Shown here: positions 21,374 to 32,353 of the stretch, piece by piece
Layout: the number at the start of each line of letters is the position of its first letter
Position numbering within the stretch: the stretch's first letter is position 1
The notes under the pieces: model-generated
The model's database searches: none
Told to the model about the DNA's origin: nothing
What the model saw: the letters and a program-made list of their open reading frames with translations, nothing else
Assembly (NCBI GenBank): GCA_000733355.1
Contig: JNVV01000076.1
Span: 99,481-163,480, forward strand
From: Falciphora oryzae
Taxonomy: Eukaryota; Ascomycota; Sordariomycetes; Magnaporthales; Magnaporthaceae
DNA: 64,000 bases
Reading direction: 5' to 3'
Translations under genes and position numbers: made by a program

Positions 21374-22267
21374 CTACCTGCTCTGCCCTTCGAAGCCCCA
21401 GCACATGTCCTGGCCATCCCTGTCGCGGCCATACGTCTTCTGCCAGTTGGGGAACCAGCCGTTGCCGGGCTGGCCCGGGCCGCAGTAGGCATCGAGCAGG
21501 CCGGAGACGTAGTCGTACTCGTCGACGTCGCAGCCCTGGGTGCCCGTCCAGGCCGTATTGCACACGTAGACCTGCGACGTCCCCATCTTCAGCATCAACG
21601 AGTTCCTGTACCGCACCTGGCCGCCGGTGGTGCAGTAGCCCTTGAGCGCCTCGCGGCCCTTGCGCTCGTCGGCGGGCAGGTAGGCGACCATCTTGGGCTC
21701 GGCGCGCGAGCGGCACTGCAGCTTGACAGCGGGGAAAGGCTTGGGCCACTGCCGGCTCGGCTCGTTGTCCGGGCGCGGGATGAGGGACTGGATCTTGCGC
21801 GCGTCGGTAGGGACCTCTTCGCCGTCGTCGGCCGTGGTGCCGTCGTCCTGCGCCTGCTCCTGCGCCGCTGCTGGGGCCTGCGCGCCCGGGACTAAGGGCA
21901 CCACGGGGATGACCAGCTGCGCGGCGGGGGCGGGGGCGGGGGCGGTCTGCTGCGGCGGAGCGGCGGGGTAGACGGCGCCGCCGTTGCCGATGCCGATGTT
22001 GGCCTGGGCGATGACGGCGGCGGCGGTGACTGTCACGGTGGGGATGGCGGCGGGGGACTTGCCCTTGCCCTTGCTCGTGGTGGTCGCGTCGCGGGCGGTG
22101 AGATTGGCACCCAGGGAGTCGGGGCTGGACACGAGGCGGTAGACGGTCTTGCCGCGCGGGCCGTGCGTCAACTCGTAGATGCCGTCGGGGAGGCCGGTGG
22201 GGGCGCGGAAGGTCGTGCCGCCCTGGGCCAGGGCGAGGAGGGTGAGGAGGGGGAGGGGGGAGAGCAT
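21374..22267 (-). CDS. Secreted protein, member A of a tandem related pair
   Basis: Single exon of 297 residues. The start at 22267 is chosen because it begins a signal peptide (MLSPLPLLTLLALAQGG); the frame stays open upstream to 22420. The mature N-terminus has the motif LPDGIYELTHGPRG. A long low-complexity linker follows (Ala/Pro/Gln-rich, PAPAPAAQ), and then a compact C-terminal part with paired cysteines: VYVCNTAW, GCDVDEYD, AYCGPGQPGNGW, DMCWGF. The next gene to the right on the same strand has the same layout (DGVYE near the N-terminus; CNFA, WCDDFD and RCG...GW near the C-terminus), so the two are probably diverged tandem duplicates. The function is unknown; a secreted effector-like role is only an inference from secretion, cysteines and duplication. 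Confidence 0.8.
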   Translation of the reverse strand: MLSPLPLLTLLALAQGGTTFRAPTGLPDGIYELTHGPRGKTVYRLVSSPDSLGANLTARDATTTSKGKGKSPAAIPTVTVTAAAVIAQANIGIGNGGAVYPAAPPQQTAPAPAPAAQLVIPVVPLVPGAQAPAAAQEQAQDDGTTADDGEEVPTDARKIQSLIPRPDNEPSRQWPKPFPAVKLQCRSRAEPKMVAYLPADERKGREALKGYCTTGGQVRYRNSLMLKMGTSQVYVCNTAWTGTQGCDVDEYDYVSGLLDAYCGPGQPGNGWFPNWQKTYGRDRDGQDMCWGFEGQSR

Positions 22268-22625
22268 GGCTGGAAGCGGCTCCTGTGTCGGTCCCTGTCT
22301 TGAAACGGGATTTTGGGGCGAAAGATGCTCGCGGGAGGAACGCTGGACGAGATGGGGGTATGGAGTGGTCTTTATGTCTACAAAGGTAGTCTTGGGTACA
22401 AGCGCTAGGCGTGCGGTCATCGATCGGACTTTGTGTATCGCATCTTTCTCAACATTGTATTATGGTTTAGCTGTAGCGGCATCTTGGCTCCGACATGGCT
22501 TGCTTTGCCGTTTATGCTCCACAGACCCAACATGAACTTAACAAATCGACACTTTTCCCCCTCCAAAACCTTTATCTACAGTTTGGAACCCTGGGCCTGT
22601 CGCATGCCCTTAGCCATCCCCACTA
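22268..22625. other. Spacer between the tandem secreted-protein genes
   Basis: About 360 bp. It must contain the promoter of member A and the terminator of member B, both read leftward. No repeat is seen. Confidence 0.5.
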
Positions 22626-23459
22626 TCAGTGGTGGCTCTCGGCGCAAAACGTCTTTGTCTCATCGACCGCGTCGAGGCCGTACGAGAGCGTGGTGAAGGT
22701 GACGCTGAACGTGACCCAGCCGGGCTTGTCGATGCCGCAGCGCCTGACCAGGCCGTGGGCGAACGACCGGCGGTCAAAGTCGTCGCACCAGACCTCGGGC
22801 ATGATCTTTGCGTGGGCGAAGTTGCAGAAGAAGGCGACGACTCCCCCGCGGATCGAGTAGATGTGGTGGCGCGGCTTGACGGGGGCGGTCTTTGGCCTGC
22901 CATACTTGCCGCTGCGGTCGCACTGCCAGTCCAGGTCCGCGTAGGCCTGGGCGACGAGGGTGCGGTTGAGCGGGTGTTTTGCGGGGCCCTTGCAGGTCCA
23001 CACGCCCTCCATGTCGATGACGCGCCAGTAGACGCCGCGCGTCCAGTCGAAGTCCCCGGGGGCGTCCGCGACGGACTTGTCGGTGGTGATGTCGGTCCAG
23101 TCGGCGTCTGGGACTTCCTGGTAGCAGTTGTCGTCTGTGGCGTTCTTGCAGTCGCCAAGCCTCATGGTGTTTTTGTCGGTGCCGGTGCCTGCATTGTTGA
23201 CGTGTTTTGATGATGGCTCGTTCTCTCGCTTGGGGGATCGACTTGTGCCACGAATATTCCGCAGGTGCCGATCTGGTTTGTGCTGGGTGAGCCCTTCCCC
23301 AGTGGATGACCTGCCAGCATCGTCGAGTCTACGATGCTCTTCGACTCCGTGGCGGTTGATAGACACTTCGTAGACGCCATCAGCTGCTCCCGGGGTCAGC
23401 TGGAAGCCCCTGACCACGGAAAGCGCCAGACTTAGCAAGGCCAGGCGCCCGAAGCGCAT
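22626..23459 (-). CDS. Secreted protein, member B of a tandem related pair
   Basis: Single exon of 277 residues from the ATG at 23459. A signal peptide (MRFGRLALLSLALSVVRG) is followed by DGVYEVSINRHG, which matches the position and pattern of the DGIYEL motif in member A. The middle is charged and probably disordered. The C-terminal half has cysteines at DCKN, NCYQE, TCKG, QCDRS, FFCNFAH, EVWCDDFD, RCGIDKPGW and FCAES. The block CNFA...WCDDFD...RCG....GW parallels CNTA...GCDVDE...YCG....GW in member A. Two potential N-glycosylation sites are visible (NAT, NRT). I know no enzymatic motif here. It lies next to member A in the same orientation, with about 360 bp between them. Confidence 0.82.
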   Translation of the reverse strand: MRFGRLALLSLALSVVRGFQLTPGAADGVYEVSINRHGVEEHRRLDDAGRSSTGEGLTQHKPDRHLRNIRGTSRSPKRENEPSSKHVNNAGTGTDKNTMRLGDCKNATDDNCYQEVPDADWTDITTDKSVADAPGDFDWTRGVYWRVIDMEGVWTCKGPAKHPLNRTLVAQAYADLDWQCDRSGKYGRPKTAPVKPRHHIYSIRGGVVAFFCNFAHAKIMPEVWCDDFDRRSFAHGLVRRCGIDKPGWVTFSVTFTTLSYGLDAVDETKTFCAESHH

Positions 23460-23765
23460 CGCGGGCGGGAGGTGCTTGTCGGTTGTGGGTGCGGACGGGA
23501 TTTCTTTGTAGCGCGGGAAAAGACATGGCGAGGCTGTTTGCTGCCACCTTGGATCGAGCTTTAGATCGAGCCTCGAGAGGAGGATAAATGCAATTTCCTC
23601 AAGGCAGTCATCACGGAGAAATACCTTCTGTGTTTCCCGGTAGGTTGGATGGCGGAGCTGTGGCTGTTCTGATTCTGGTGGGTGGGAGCACGGTTTTTGC
23701 GGGATGAAAAAATCATTCTTACGATTCTAAAACTTTCGCTCGGGATACCGAGTCTACCCATATTC

Positions 23766-25210
23766 TCACGCGGTCCTACACGCCCCTCCCTCACCCACAT
23801 CTTTGACTTCTGCCTCCGTCTCTACCGCATGCGAACGTCGCGCGTGAATGGACACGTCGCTCCCGCCCAGCTCCGACCCATCCTTGTCCTGTATGCCGTA
23901 CATCAGATAAGGGTCGCGTCCACCCTGCGGCCTCGCCCTGCCGGCCCTTTGCGGCTGCTCGCCCGGCCTGATGTGCCAGCGCGAGCCCCCGATGGTCTCC
24001 AGGTCCGCGCCGCCCGGCCACCCGCCATCGCCCGGTGGCGGTGGCGGGGGACAAAGGAACCCAAGCCCGATCCGCGGCAGGTAGGTCTTGGCGAGCGGCT
24101 TAAGGCGCATAGCGCACGCGCCCAGGATGCCCAGGTTGACCTCGACGATGGACCAGAGGCCCAGCACGGCCTCGACCCATGTCGGGTCCGCCTCGAGCAG
24201 GTCCGTCCTCGCCTGCTCCTTGTCCTGCCCCTGGGGTTGCTGCCACCCCGACCCTTCCCCTATGCGGATGACATAGCGCAGGCGGATGATGGAGCACACA
24301 ACTACGGCAGACCCCAGCCCCAGGATCAGGCCGACCGAGACTCGCTGCCGGAACGACAGCCCCAGCGAGTGCACGGTCGGGATGGGCGCGGCGACGACGG
24401 CAAAGTCGGACGCAATGTTGAACACGGCGTGGACGAGCGCCACGTTGGAGATGCACGCGACCGCGGCCGGGTCCAGCGAGTTGCAGGGCCCGCCCGCGAC
24501 GGCGCACACCACCAGGGTGTAGGTGAAGATTGCGAAGCCGATGGTGGCGATGACGACGTGGTAGGCCCGGGACGGGTTGATGCGGTAGAGCACGCAGAGG
24601 ATGGCGATCTTGGTGATGGACGGGCAGATAAAGTAGGCGAGTGTGTTTGGCAGGATGCCCTGGGGAGTTTTGGTGTCAGCATGCTTGGGTTCCTTGTCGC
24701 GCACAGGGGGGTCACCGTCTACCTTCTTGAGCTCGATGATATCGGCCAACGACACGTCCCAGAGGTGTCGGCCCCAGCCGTTGTCCATCACTGTGATTTT
24801 CTGGTTAGATCCGGGGCGCCTAAGATTATGACGGGGAGATGGGATACTGACGTTTGGCCATGGAGCCAAAGTAGAACAATGCGATGGCGTACGCAAAGGT
24901 GATGATGACTAGGGTAGCCTTGTGTCAGCGATGCACTCCACTTCTGGTATGAATGGGGGTGATTACCGAGATCCATCTCGACCTTCTTGGAGACCTTGAA
25001 GGCCTGGAAGTACCGGAAGCACAAGAAGATGGTGGCCAGCGTGTACGAAGCCCCAAACGACGCAAAGATGCCGATCTGCACCGAGGTATGCGGCTGTGCT
25101 GAACTGGGGTCATCGAACCGCGATGTCTGGCCGTCGGGAGGCGACGTGGCCGGGATTTTGGAGAGATCTACGATTGTGCTCGTGTCGAGAAGAAAGCTGG
25201 AGGCAGACAT
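23766..25210 (-). CDS. PTH11/SAT4-type seven-transmembrane receptor-like protein
   Basis: Four exons: 25210-24967, 24908-24852, 24790-24723 and 24659-23766, giving 420 residues. Intron 3 (63 nt, no stop) could be retained without breaking the frame. Seven hydrophobic segments are seen: GIFASFGASYTLATIFL, VIITFAYAIALFYFG, then after the conserved NGWGRHLWD loop LAYFICPSITKIAIL, IATIGFAIFTYTLVVCAV, a segment after the CNSLDP extracellular stretch (NVALVHAVFNIASDFAVV), VGLILGLGSAVVVCSI, and VLGLWSIVEVNLGIL. This is the integral-membrane 'rhodopsin domain' family of Pezizomycotina, including Magnaporthe Pth11, a surface-sensing receptor. Extracellular CFEM is absent. The long C-terminal tail (poly-Pro, charged) faces the cytosol. 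Ligand and G-protein coupling are unknown. Confidence 0.82.
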
Positions 25211-26145
25211 GTTTTGCTGATCGGCTTCTCGCCTTGCAGACGGCCAGGAGAGCCTGCCATGATCGAGGGGGACGGCATGGCGCTCGGAGAATTAAATACC
25301 CAAGGAAAACCCACAGAAGAGAAAAAAAAGCAAGCAAAAACACCTTCTGCTCTGGGTTTTATATCCGAATCCTTGTGATGCCGCGCCCCCGAGAGGCCTG
25401 TCACAAATGACCGTCAACCGCATCAAATGCCGCCGACCGTTGGAGTTCAGACTGGCGATATTCCCGCAGCCAATAAGCCCATCGTCGTGGGAGACCGCCA
25501 AACGTTAACAGATGCCCAATATAGCTGCTTCTCCTGCGCGGCGGTGGAACCAACGGTGGTTGCATGGACTGCTCGGCGCGGCGTGGGGGTTATGTGTTCG
25601 GGGAAAAGAAACAAAGTGCCGCGATCCCGTGCTAGCACCCCCAAGCCGTGGTGTCATGTTGCGCGGCAGTGCTGGCTGATCAGTCAAATCATGTTTCTCG
25701 TGATTGCCATGCCCACGAAGCAGAAACCGCGGTAGCGCCGATTGCAACGGCGACATCACAGGAAAAAGCAAAGTAGTCGTCGGAGGGGGTTATAAAAACG
25801 GTGATATCGATCGTTCCTACTGACCTGCATATCCCCCGATTCTGCGTGCCAAACTTCCCATTGTTTCTGGGGAAGGTACAGGCGAACAAAGAGGATCAGG
25901 TTGGGTATATTTCATGTGAGGACGTGCTAGAACGAGGCTTTGCAGGAATGCTTTTGGAGACGAGGTCTGCCTGACGAGCCGGCGCCGAGTAACAGATCGC
26001 TGGTCAACCCACCACCAATAAAAAGCAAATATGAGGAGAGTGGTGTGACATTGGAATCGTTGCGTGGAGGAAGAGCTCCGATGGGACAGTTGAACATCAC
26101 GAACATCGGCAGCGAAAATCATGGCGGGAGCGGTAACCCTCGATA
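25211..26145. other. Gene-free spacer
   Basis: Holds the promoter of the PTH11-like gene (ATTAAATA about 80 bp upstream of its start) and the terminator of the GLEYA-type gene. No other feature is recognised. Confidence 0.45.
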
Positions 26146-26892
26146 TTAAAAATCGGGATAAAACATAGGGCGGAAGTCCAGCTCCCACTGATCCCAAGGC
26201 TTGGCGCCCTCAGGGGCGCCCTCTCCAGAGCAGCTGGTGGCGATCTGGTCGTTCTTGCCAGGGTAGGCCCCCAAGGCGATGTTGCCGTCCGAGTCGAGGA
26301 TCCTTGTGCCCTCGAGGCCGCCGGCGCTCCTGCTGTTGGACCAGATAATCCGGAAGGGGGCAAACTCGCCCGCTGCGACCTCGAAGCGGTACTCTTCGTC
26401 CTTCCAGGCGTGGGCTGCGCCGTTGGTTTTATAGTCTGCGTTGGCGACGCTGTACGCGCCCCTTGCCTTGCCGCCCTGCCAGAAGGCCAAGGTGTCGCCC
26501 ACGCCGCTCGTGGCCCGCAGCTTGAACACACCGCTCTTTGTGGGGCGGAGGTAGCCCCGGTGGTTGATGAGCATGTTGGTGCCTGTCGGCCACGGCTTGC
26601 CGTAGATGTTGAGGCTGGTGGAGGGGTTGTGGGGCGGGGTGAAGAGGGTGGAGGTGACACCGTGATCGGCGGGGGCCCGGAGCGGGAGGAGGAAGCTCAG
26701 GTCTAGGTGGCTGATGTCTGAGGTGCCGGCTTTGTGGAGCATTTCGCTCTCGCTGCAGAAGTCGCAGTATCGGTAGGCTGCCCACTCGGCGACCGGGGTG
26801 CAAGTGAACTTAGGAGTGGCGGCGCTGGTGGTCGGGGCGGCGAGGGTGGCGCCGGCGAAGGCAAGGACCGCGAAGGAGAATGGGGCCTTCAT
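26146..26892 (-). CDS. Secreted GLEYA/PA14-type lectin-like protein
   Basis: Single exon of 248 residues. A signal peptide (MKAPFSFAVLAFAGATLAAP) is followed by a Cys-containing region (CTP, YCDFC) and a GLEYA-like domain at about residues 85-205. Its markers are the strands around NMLINHRGYLRPTKSGVFKL, TLAFWQGGKARGAY, YRFEVAAGEFAPFRIIW, and GGLEGT at residues 191-196, which stands where the family name motif GLEYA occurs. GLEYA domains are beta-sandwich lectin modules found in fungal adhesins such as flocculins. Here there is no serine/threonine-rich stalk or GPI signal, so this is a soluble, single-domain version. It may bind sugars in the wall or in host tissue. The ligand is unknown. Confidence 0.78.
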   Translation of the reverse strand: MKAPFSFAVLAFAGATLAAPTTSAATPKFTCTPVAEWAAYRYCDFCSESEMLHKAGTSDISHLDLSFLLPLRAPADHGVTSTLFTPPHNPSTSLNIYGKPWPTGTNMLINHRGYLRPTKSGVFKLRATSGVGDTLAFWQGGKARGAYSVANADYKTNGAAHAWKDEEYRFEVAAGEFAPFRIIWSNSRSAGGLEGTRILDSDGNIALGAYPGKNDQIATSCSGEGAPEGAKPWDQWELDFRPMFYPDF

Positions 26893-27743
26893 GTCGACGA
26901 TTTAGTGGAATTAACTAGTTGTTATTAGATCAAGCTGTGAGATAGAAATAAGCGATGGCTGGCTTGCTGTTGTAAGGACAGATGGGCATGTGAAGGAAAG
27001 TATAGGGTGAGAGCCCGGTGAGTTTAGGGGCCATGGCACTGGAGGGGGAAATCGTAAAAGCTAGGATGCAGCTTGTGGGTTTATATCGAGTCCATTGCCT
27101 CGGCGGATGTGGCCATCGTTCGTGAACCACCCGAGAGAGATGAATCGATCGGTGGCTGCTGTCTTAGTTCCGCACTGAGGCGGCCGCTAGCGGAGGGATG
27201 GAGAGTTCAGCCGGTTGCTTGCACAGGGTTGGTGTTTGACCCTATTTCCCAGATGCGGCACCTGCCCGTCGATACACATTACCCCTGATTGATAGCCACC
27301 AATGGCTCCGCCCTGAGAGGATGGTCTTGGAACACAAAAAGCACCAGGAAAACTTGGAACACAAGGGGAACGTCGAAGGCGTGTGTCCGGGTGAAAGAAG
27401 ATGTTCGAAAGGATGGGAGTGTGAGGGAGTTTCCTTCCTGGGAGGAGCTCCACGACAAATCCCCAAGCGGAGTGCTGTCCCGAGATATCGGTAAACCGGC
27501 ATGTGTTGGGTTCTAGAATCTGGCGAGCGGCTCCAATAAGGGATAGGCAGCTTCTGTGTCAGCTATCGTCTTCGCCTCACGTTACGGCCGTGCGCGGGCC
27601 CCTTTGCTTGACCAGAGCTAGACCTTTGGTCCGGAGCGGTTGGGAAATTGCGTCAAGGCGAATACTTGCGGACCATATTAGCGCACCTGCTCTCAGGGGC
27701 AGGTGAGGAATTCTCTTCAAGCACGTCAATTCTGGTGGAGCTA
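26893..27743. other. Gene-free spacer
   Basis: Lies between two leftward genes. A TATAAA read leftward near 27079-27086 lies about 190 bp upstream of the GLEYA-type gene. Nothing else is recognised. Confidence 0.45.
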
Positions 27744-29362
27744 TCACCTGTCGTCCCAAGAACCAGCACGAGACCAACTAAACCGGCGCCCGTTTTGCTC
27801 GTCTCCAGCCGCCGCCTCCCCCTTCGCCCCCTCCTCAGCCTCCCCACGGTCCTTATCGGCCAGCTGGTCGGCCATATGTACGCTGACGAAGGCGTCGCCA
27901 AAGACCTCGCTGATCTCCTCGAGCGAGCGGCCCTTTGTCTCGGGCAGCCACAGCCAGACAGCCGCGGCCGAGGCGAGGTTGCAGACAATAAAAAAGAAGT
28001 AGTAGCGCCAGCCGACGTCCTCGAGTGCGACGGGGCTCGCCTGCGCCAGCACGACCTGGATCACGAAGCTCCAAAAGGTGCTGACGGCGCCGCCGACCGC
28101 CCGGATCTGCGTGGGGAAGATCTCGGCCGTGTACACGGGCGCGCCGCTGTTCCACGACAGGCTGAAGAGCACGCCGAACAGGATCAGGAAGAAGATGCCG
28201 ACCCCGTTGGCCGCCGTGTTGTCGCTACCCCCATACACCGCCACCAGCGCCTGCACGATGGCGATGTCGACCGCCATGGCGAGCGACCCGGCCAGGAATA
28301 GCGCGCGGCGGCGGACGCGGTCGATGATCCACAGCAGGCAAAACACATTTGCCAGCGGGCCTGTCAGGCCCCACACTCCCGCCAGCAGCAGCACCGTGTG
28401 GCCCTGGATGCCAAGCGACCGGTACATGACGGTCTGGTAGTAGTTGATGGCGCTGATGCCGCAGATCTGCTGCCCGATCTGCACGCCGCAGCCCAGCAAC
28501 AGGCGCCGGCGGTACGACGGCTTGCGCAGGATGCCCCGGAGACCCATGGCCTCGTTCTCGCGCTCCCACCGGATCTGGTCCCGCATCTGCAGCAGCTCCT
28601 TGCGCACTACATCATCGGCGTCGACGCCCTTCCTCCGCAGGCGCCGCATCACCTGTTCTGCCTCGGCCTCGCGCCCTTTTTCCATCAGCCAGCGCGGGGA
28701 GTCCCGAGGGAGCAGGAAGGTGCCGCCAAACAAAACGGCGGCCCAGAGCACCTGCAGGCCGACGGGGAAGCGGTACGTGAACTGGCCCTGCCCAAAGGAC
28801 ACGCCGAAGCCGACCCAGTTGGACGTCATGTAGCCGAACCCGATGAACTGCGCGTGCAGCCCCACAAACAACCCCCTGTGACGCGCGGGAGCGATCTCGG
28901 AGATGAACATGGGGATGGCGAAGTAGATGGTACCAATAGCGAGCCCGGCCACGAGGCGCCCGATGATCAGCATGACGACCTCGTACGCCGCCGTCTGCAG
29001 CGTCGTGCCTACTGCGGCCACGACGGCGCCGGTCTGGATGGTGCGCCGCCGGCCCAGGCGGTCGCCCAGGGGCCCGCCGAGGAGGCAGCCGACGGCGCCG
29101 CCGGCCGTGTAGACCGAGATGATGCCACCCAGCATGGCCGGGTCCGGGTCGAACTTTTCGGTGAAGTAAACCTGCGCTTGCGCCGTGCTAAAGATGCCCG
29201 AGTCGTACCCCCAGAGCAGGGAGCCGACGCAGGCGAGCATCGCTGGGGTGGTGTTGATGGAGGTCAGCTTGGCGCCTAGAATTATGTGTTGCTTGCCTGG
29301 TACGTACTGCAGAAGTAGGCATAGCCAGAGGCCTCGGGGGAGATGAACTTGGGTCGCTTCAT
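27744..29362 (-). CDS. MFS sugar porter, linked to an alpha-xylosidase gene
   Basis: Exons 29362-29308 and 29242-27744 give 517 residues starting MKRPKFISPEASGY. The 65-nt intron (GTACGT...CCAG) is preferred to a possible 32-nt one because it has a GCTGAC branch point about 20 nt from its end. It also joins AYFC directly to MLACVGSLLWGYDSG, the normal TM1 of sugar porters. Other signatures: GDRLGRRR; GRLVAGLAIGTIYFAIPMFISEIAP; PRDSPRWLMEKGR; QQICGISAINYY; a variant DRVRRRA; PVYTAEIFPTQIR; and PETKGRSLEEI. Twelve membrane segments are expected. The gene lies 509 bp downstream of the GH31 alpha-xylosidase on the same strand, so uptake of xylosyl disaccharides or xyloglucan fragments is a reasonable inference, not a demonstrated function. 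Confidence 0.87.
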
Positions 29363-29870
29363 GGCTGCCGGTACACTGGATCGCTCGAAAGGGGTGGAGA
29401 AAGGACAGGAACAGTCCGTCCGTGATGGAACCCCCGGACCTACAAAGAAAAAAAGAGTGGAAAGATCGTGGACATATACATACAAGCTCCATCATCTCGG
29501 CAAAGAGCCCATACAAGGGTTGCACCGATCATCTGGGTGCCGCTCGCTTCTGCAAACCAATCGTTCCCGTGCGGGGAAGGAGGTGTTCGCGCTGGCCTTC
29601 CAGTATTATTCCGTGTTCGCGGCCAGGGATCTTCCGGGTAATACCTTCTGTTCACGCGGGGAACATCGGCGCCTTGCGATGGTTATCATTCAACCGTCGG
29701 GTCTTTTCTTCACTCAACACCGCTGACCCCTTGGAGAACGGCCGTCACGTCGCGACATGGCACGCAACATGCCAATGGAACTCTCCTCGCTGTCGTTTAC
29801 GGGTTCAAGGAGTGTCACTGGTTCCCATCTACCCGCTCCATCCGGCGGTATATGTTCCATCAACCATATT
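29363..29870. other. Spacer between alpha-xylosidase and sugar porter genes
   Basis: About 510 bp; promoter of the porter and terminator of the xylosidase. It is too long for a shared transcript to be likely. No distinct motif can be assigned. Confidence 0.45.
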
Positions 29871-32353
29871 CTAGAGATGGTTCCCCTCGGAGAGACGGAG
29901 AATCGGCGGCACCCGCCCCTCATCAGACCTGCTAACCTGCATCGCGTCACCACCACTCCGCGTCTCGATCTGCACATACCCCGCCGCCTCGCCGTGCTTA
30001 GTGGCGCTGGGGAAGGTTGCCTTGATCGTGACCCCCTCAGTCACATGGCCGACCACAACGTGTACCAGATTCGCCGGCCAGTCGTAGTCCGGCCGGTCCC
30101 ACACGGCCCCAACCGGCACTGCGTGGTCCTGCCTGACGAGCAGCGGCAGGCTCATGAAGTCGTGCGTCTCCGTTACCCAGCGAGGGCCATTTCGCTCCTT
30201 GCCATCCAGGAGTCCAACCCATGTCCCCTCGGGCACGTAGTATTCGACCACACCAGCGTCGTTGAACACAGGCGCCACCAGCAGGCTTTCGCCCAGCATG
30301 TACTGCTCGTCCAGCACCTGGCACGTCCTGTCCGCGGGGAACTCGACCACCATGGCGCGCAGCAGCGGCAGGCCCCGCGACGCCGCGATCCGCGCCTGGT
30401 CGAAGATGTAGGGTATGAGGCGGTTCTTAAGCTTAGAAAATTTAGCGAGCACACCACTCGCCTCGTCGTCGATAAGCCACGGCACGCGGTACGTGCGGCT
30501 GCCGTGCAGGCGGCTGTGGCTGGACAGCAGGCCGAACTGGACCCAGCGCTTGTACAGCGGCGCCGGCGGCTGCGTCGACGCCTGCCCCTCGCTCATGAAC
30601 CCCCCGATGTCGTGGCTCCAGAACGAGAAGCCGCTGAGGCCGAGCGACAGGCCGCCGCGCAGCGACTGGTGCATGCCGGCCCACGTGCACTCGCAGTCGC
30701 CGCCCCAGTGCACCGGCATCGCCTGCCCGCCTGCCGTGGCCGACCGCGCGAACACGGCGGCCTGGTCTTTGCCGCGCCGGGAGCAGATGGTGCTGTAGAC
30801 AGCGCTGTTGTAGAGCAGCGAGTAGTAGTTGTGCATAGCGCGCGGGTCCGAACCGTTGTGGAAAACAACGTCCTCCCAGGGGATACGCTCGCCAAAGTCG
30901 GTCTTGAACGAGTCGACGCCCAGGTCGAGCAGCACCGCCAGCTTGTCCTGGTACCACGCGACCGCATCCGGGTTGGTGAAGTCGACGACGCCCATCCCCG
31001 CCTGCCAGATGTCGCTCTGCCAGACGGTGCCGTCGGGGCGGCGGATCAGGAACCCGCGGTCCATGGCGTCCCCGAAGACCTCGGAGTCCTGCGCGATGTA
31101 GGGGTTGATCCACACGCAGACGCGGAGGCCGCGCGCGTGCAGGCGGTCCAGGAAGGCCTTGGGTTCCGGGAAGAAGGCCGGGTCGAAGGTGAAGTTGGTC
31201 CAGGCGTGGGCGCGCATCCAGAAGCAGTCGAAGTGCAGGACCGACATGGGTATGTCGTGGGCGGCCATGCGGTCAAGCTGTGTGTTGACTGTTTCTTCGT
31301 CGTAGTCGGTCAAGAACGAGGTTGACAGATACAGGCCGAACGACCAGGCGGGTGGGACTGGAGGGTGGCCGGTGAGGTCTGCGTATCGAGCCAAGATGTC
31401 CTTGGGCGTCGGGCCGTAGATGACGTACCATCGCAGCTCCTCGCTTTGGATCGAGACCTGCACCTGCGCCAGCTTCTCGGTCTGGATCTCCAGCGAGAGC
31501 GCGTCACTCGAGTCGAAGAAGATTCCGTACCCAGCGCTCGTCATGTAGAATGGGATGTTCTTGTAGGCTACAGTGATCGGAGAGTCAGCTGGCCAGTCCA
31601 GAGCATCGCGTCGTATGGGCAGTAAGGAGGAGAGGGCTACTTACCATAGGGCGTGCATGTTCCAGCGTCCTCATTCCACAAGTCCACCTCCTGCCCGTTC
31701 TTGACCAGCGGTCCGAATCGCTCGCCGAGCCCATAGACCCTCTCTCCAACCTGGAGGCCAAACGAGACGGCGATATGCGGTGCCTTCTTCCCCCACGGCG
31801 GTCGCTGGGCCCTGTGGTAGGGATCGGCAATGTCTGTTGACGCTATCTGCGTCAGTGGACTTCGCGGCGGCGCCTCGATATACTGGAGGCAATCAAAGCC
31901 GATCTCTGTCAGCGGCTTGGAGGTGTCCTCGGCCTCGAAGGAGAGGCGGAAGGCGGATGGGTTCTTGTCAAGCCTGGCGCGCAGCCCACTGGCGCCGCCG
32001 CCGGTCCGCACACTGGTCACATTGGCCTCGGAGTCGTGCTGGACGGCCGCGTCTGGAGCAGCATCACTATTAGAAATGCGGTCGGGGAAGAGGCACAGGC
32101 GCGGCTCAACGGCGGTGCGGGTGCGGGCGCCGACGAAGTGCCACGCCCGGCAGGAGATGATGCCCGGGGCGGCGGCCTCGAGGGACAGCGTGATGGTGGG
32201 GCGGTTGAGGGTGTCGCCGCGGTGCTCGACATGGCGCGTGGTGCAGAGGGCGCGGAGGCTGCGCGGGGAAGGGCTGGCGGTGGAGTAGACCTCTCTGGCG
32301 TTGTAGATGGACGTCTCGGACTGGTCGAACCAGATGCCGTGGGTGAACTTCAT
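29871..32353 (-). CDS. Glycoside hydrolase family 31, alpha-xylosidase type
   Basis: Exons 32353-31645 and 31567-29871 (GTAAGT...TAG) encode 801 residues. The junction TPY|AYKNIPFYMTS matches the conserved GH31 N-terminal boundary. The catalytic nucleophile is Asp460 in SFKTDFGE, the form typical of bacterial YicI-like alpha-xylosidases. The acid/base is Asp527 in HWGGDCECTW. Other core strands are LHFDCFWMRAHAW and WSHDIGGF. There is no signal peptide, so the enzyme should be intracellular. It would remove alpha-xylose from the non-reducing end of isoprimeverose or other xyloglucan fragments after their import. This fits the linked sugar porter downstream. A late intron close to the C-terminus (a GT at the QV junction) cannot be excluded, so the last 20 residues are uncertain. 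Confidence 0.9.

Noticed and set aside
29276..29307. A 32-nt intron in the sugar porter
   Set aside because: It is shorter than normal fungal introns and lacks room for a branch point; the 65-nt alternative gives a better protein.
29757..31325. Long plus-strand frame opposite the GH31 gene (522 codons)
   Set aside because: It is a GC-rich mirror of the alpha-xylosidase; its product is Val/Ala/Arg/His-rich with no domain. Similar shadows opposite most genes (for example 2516-3355, 3862-5004, 28398-29279, 50263-51426) were dropped for the same reason.
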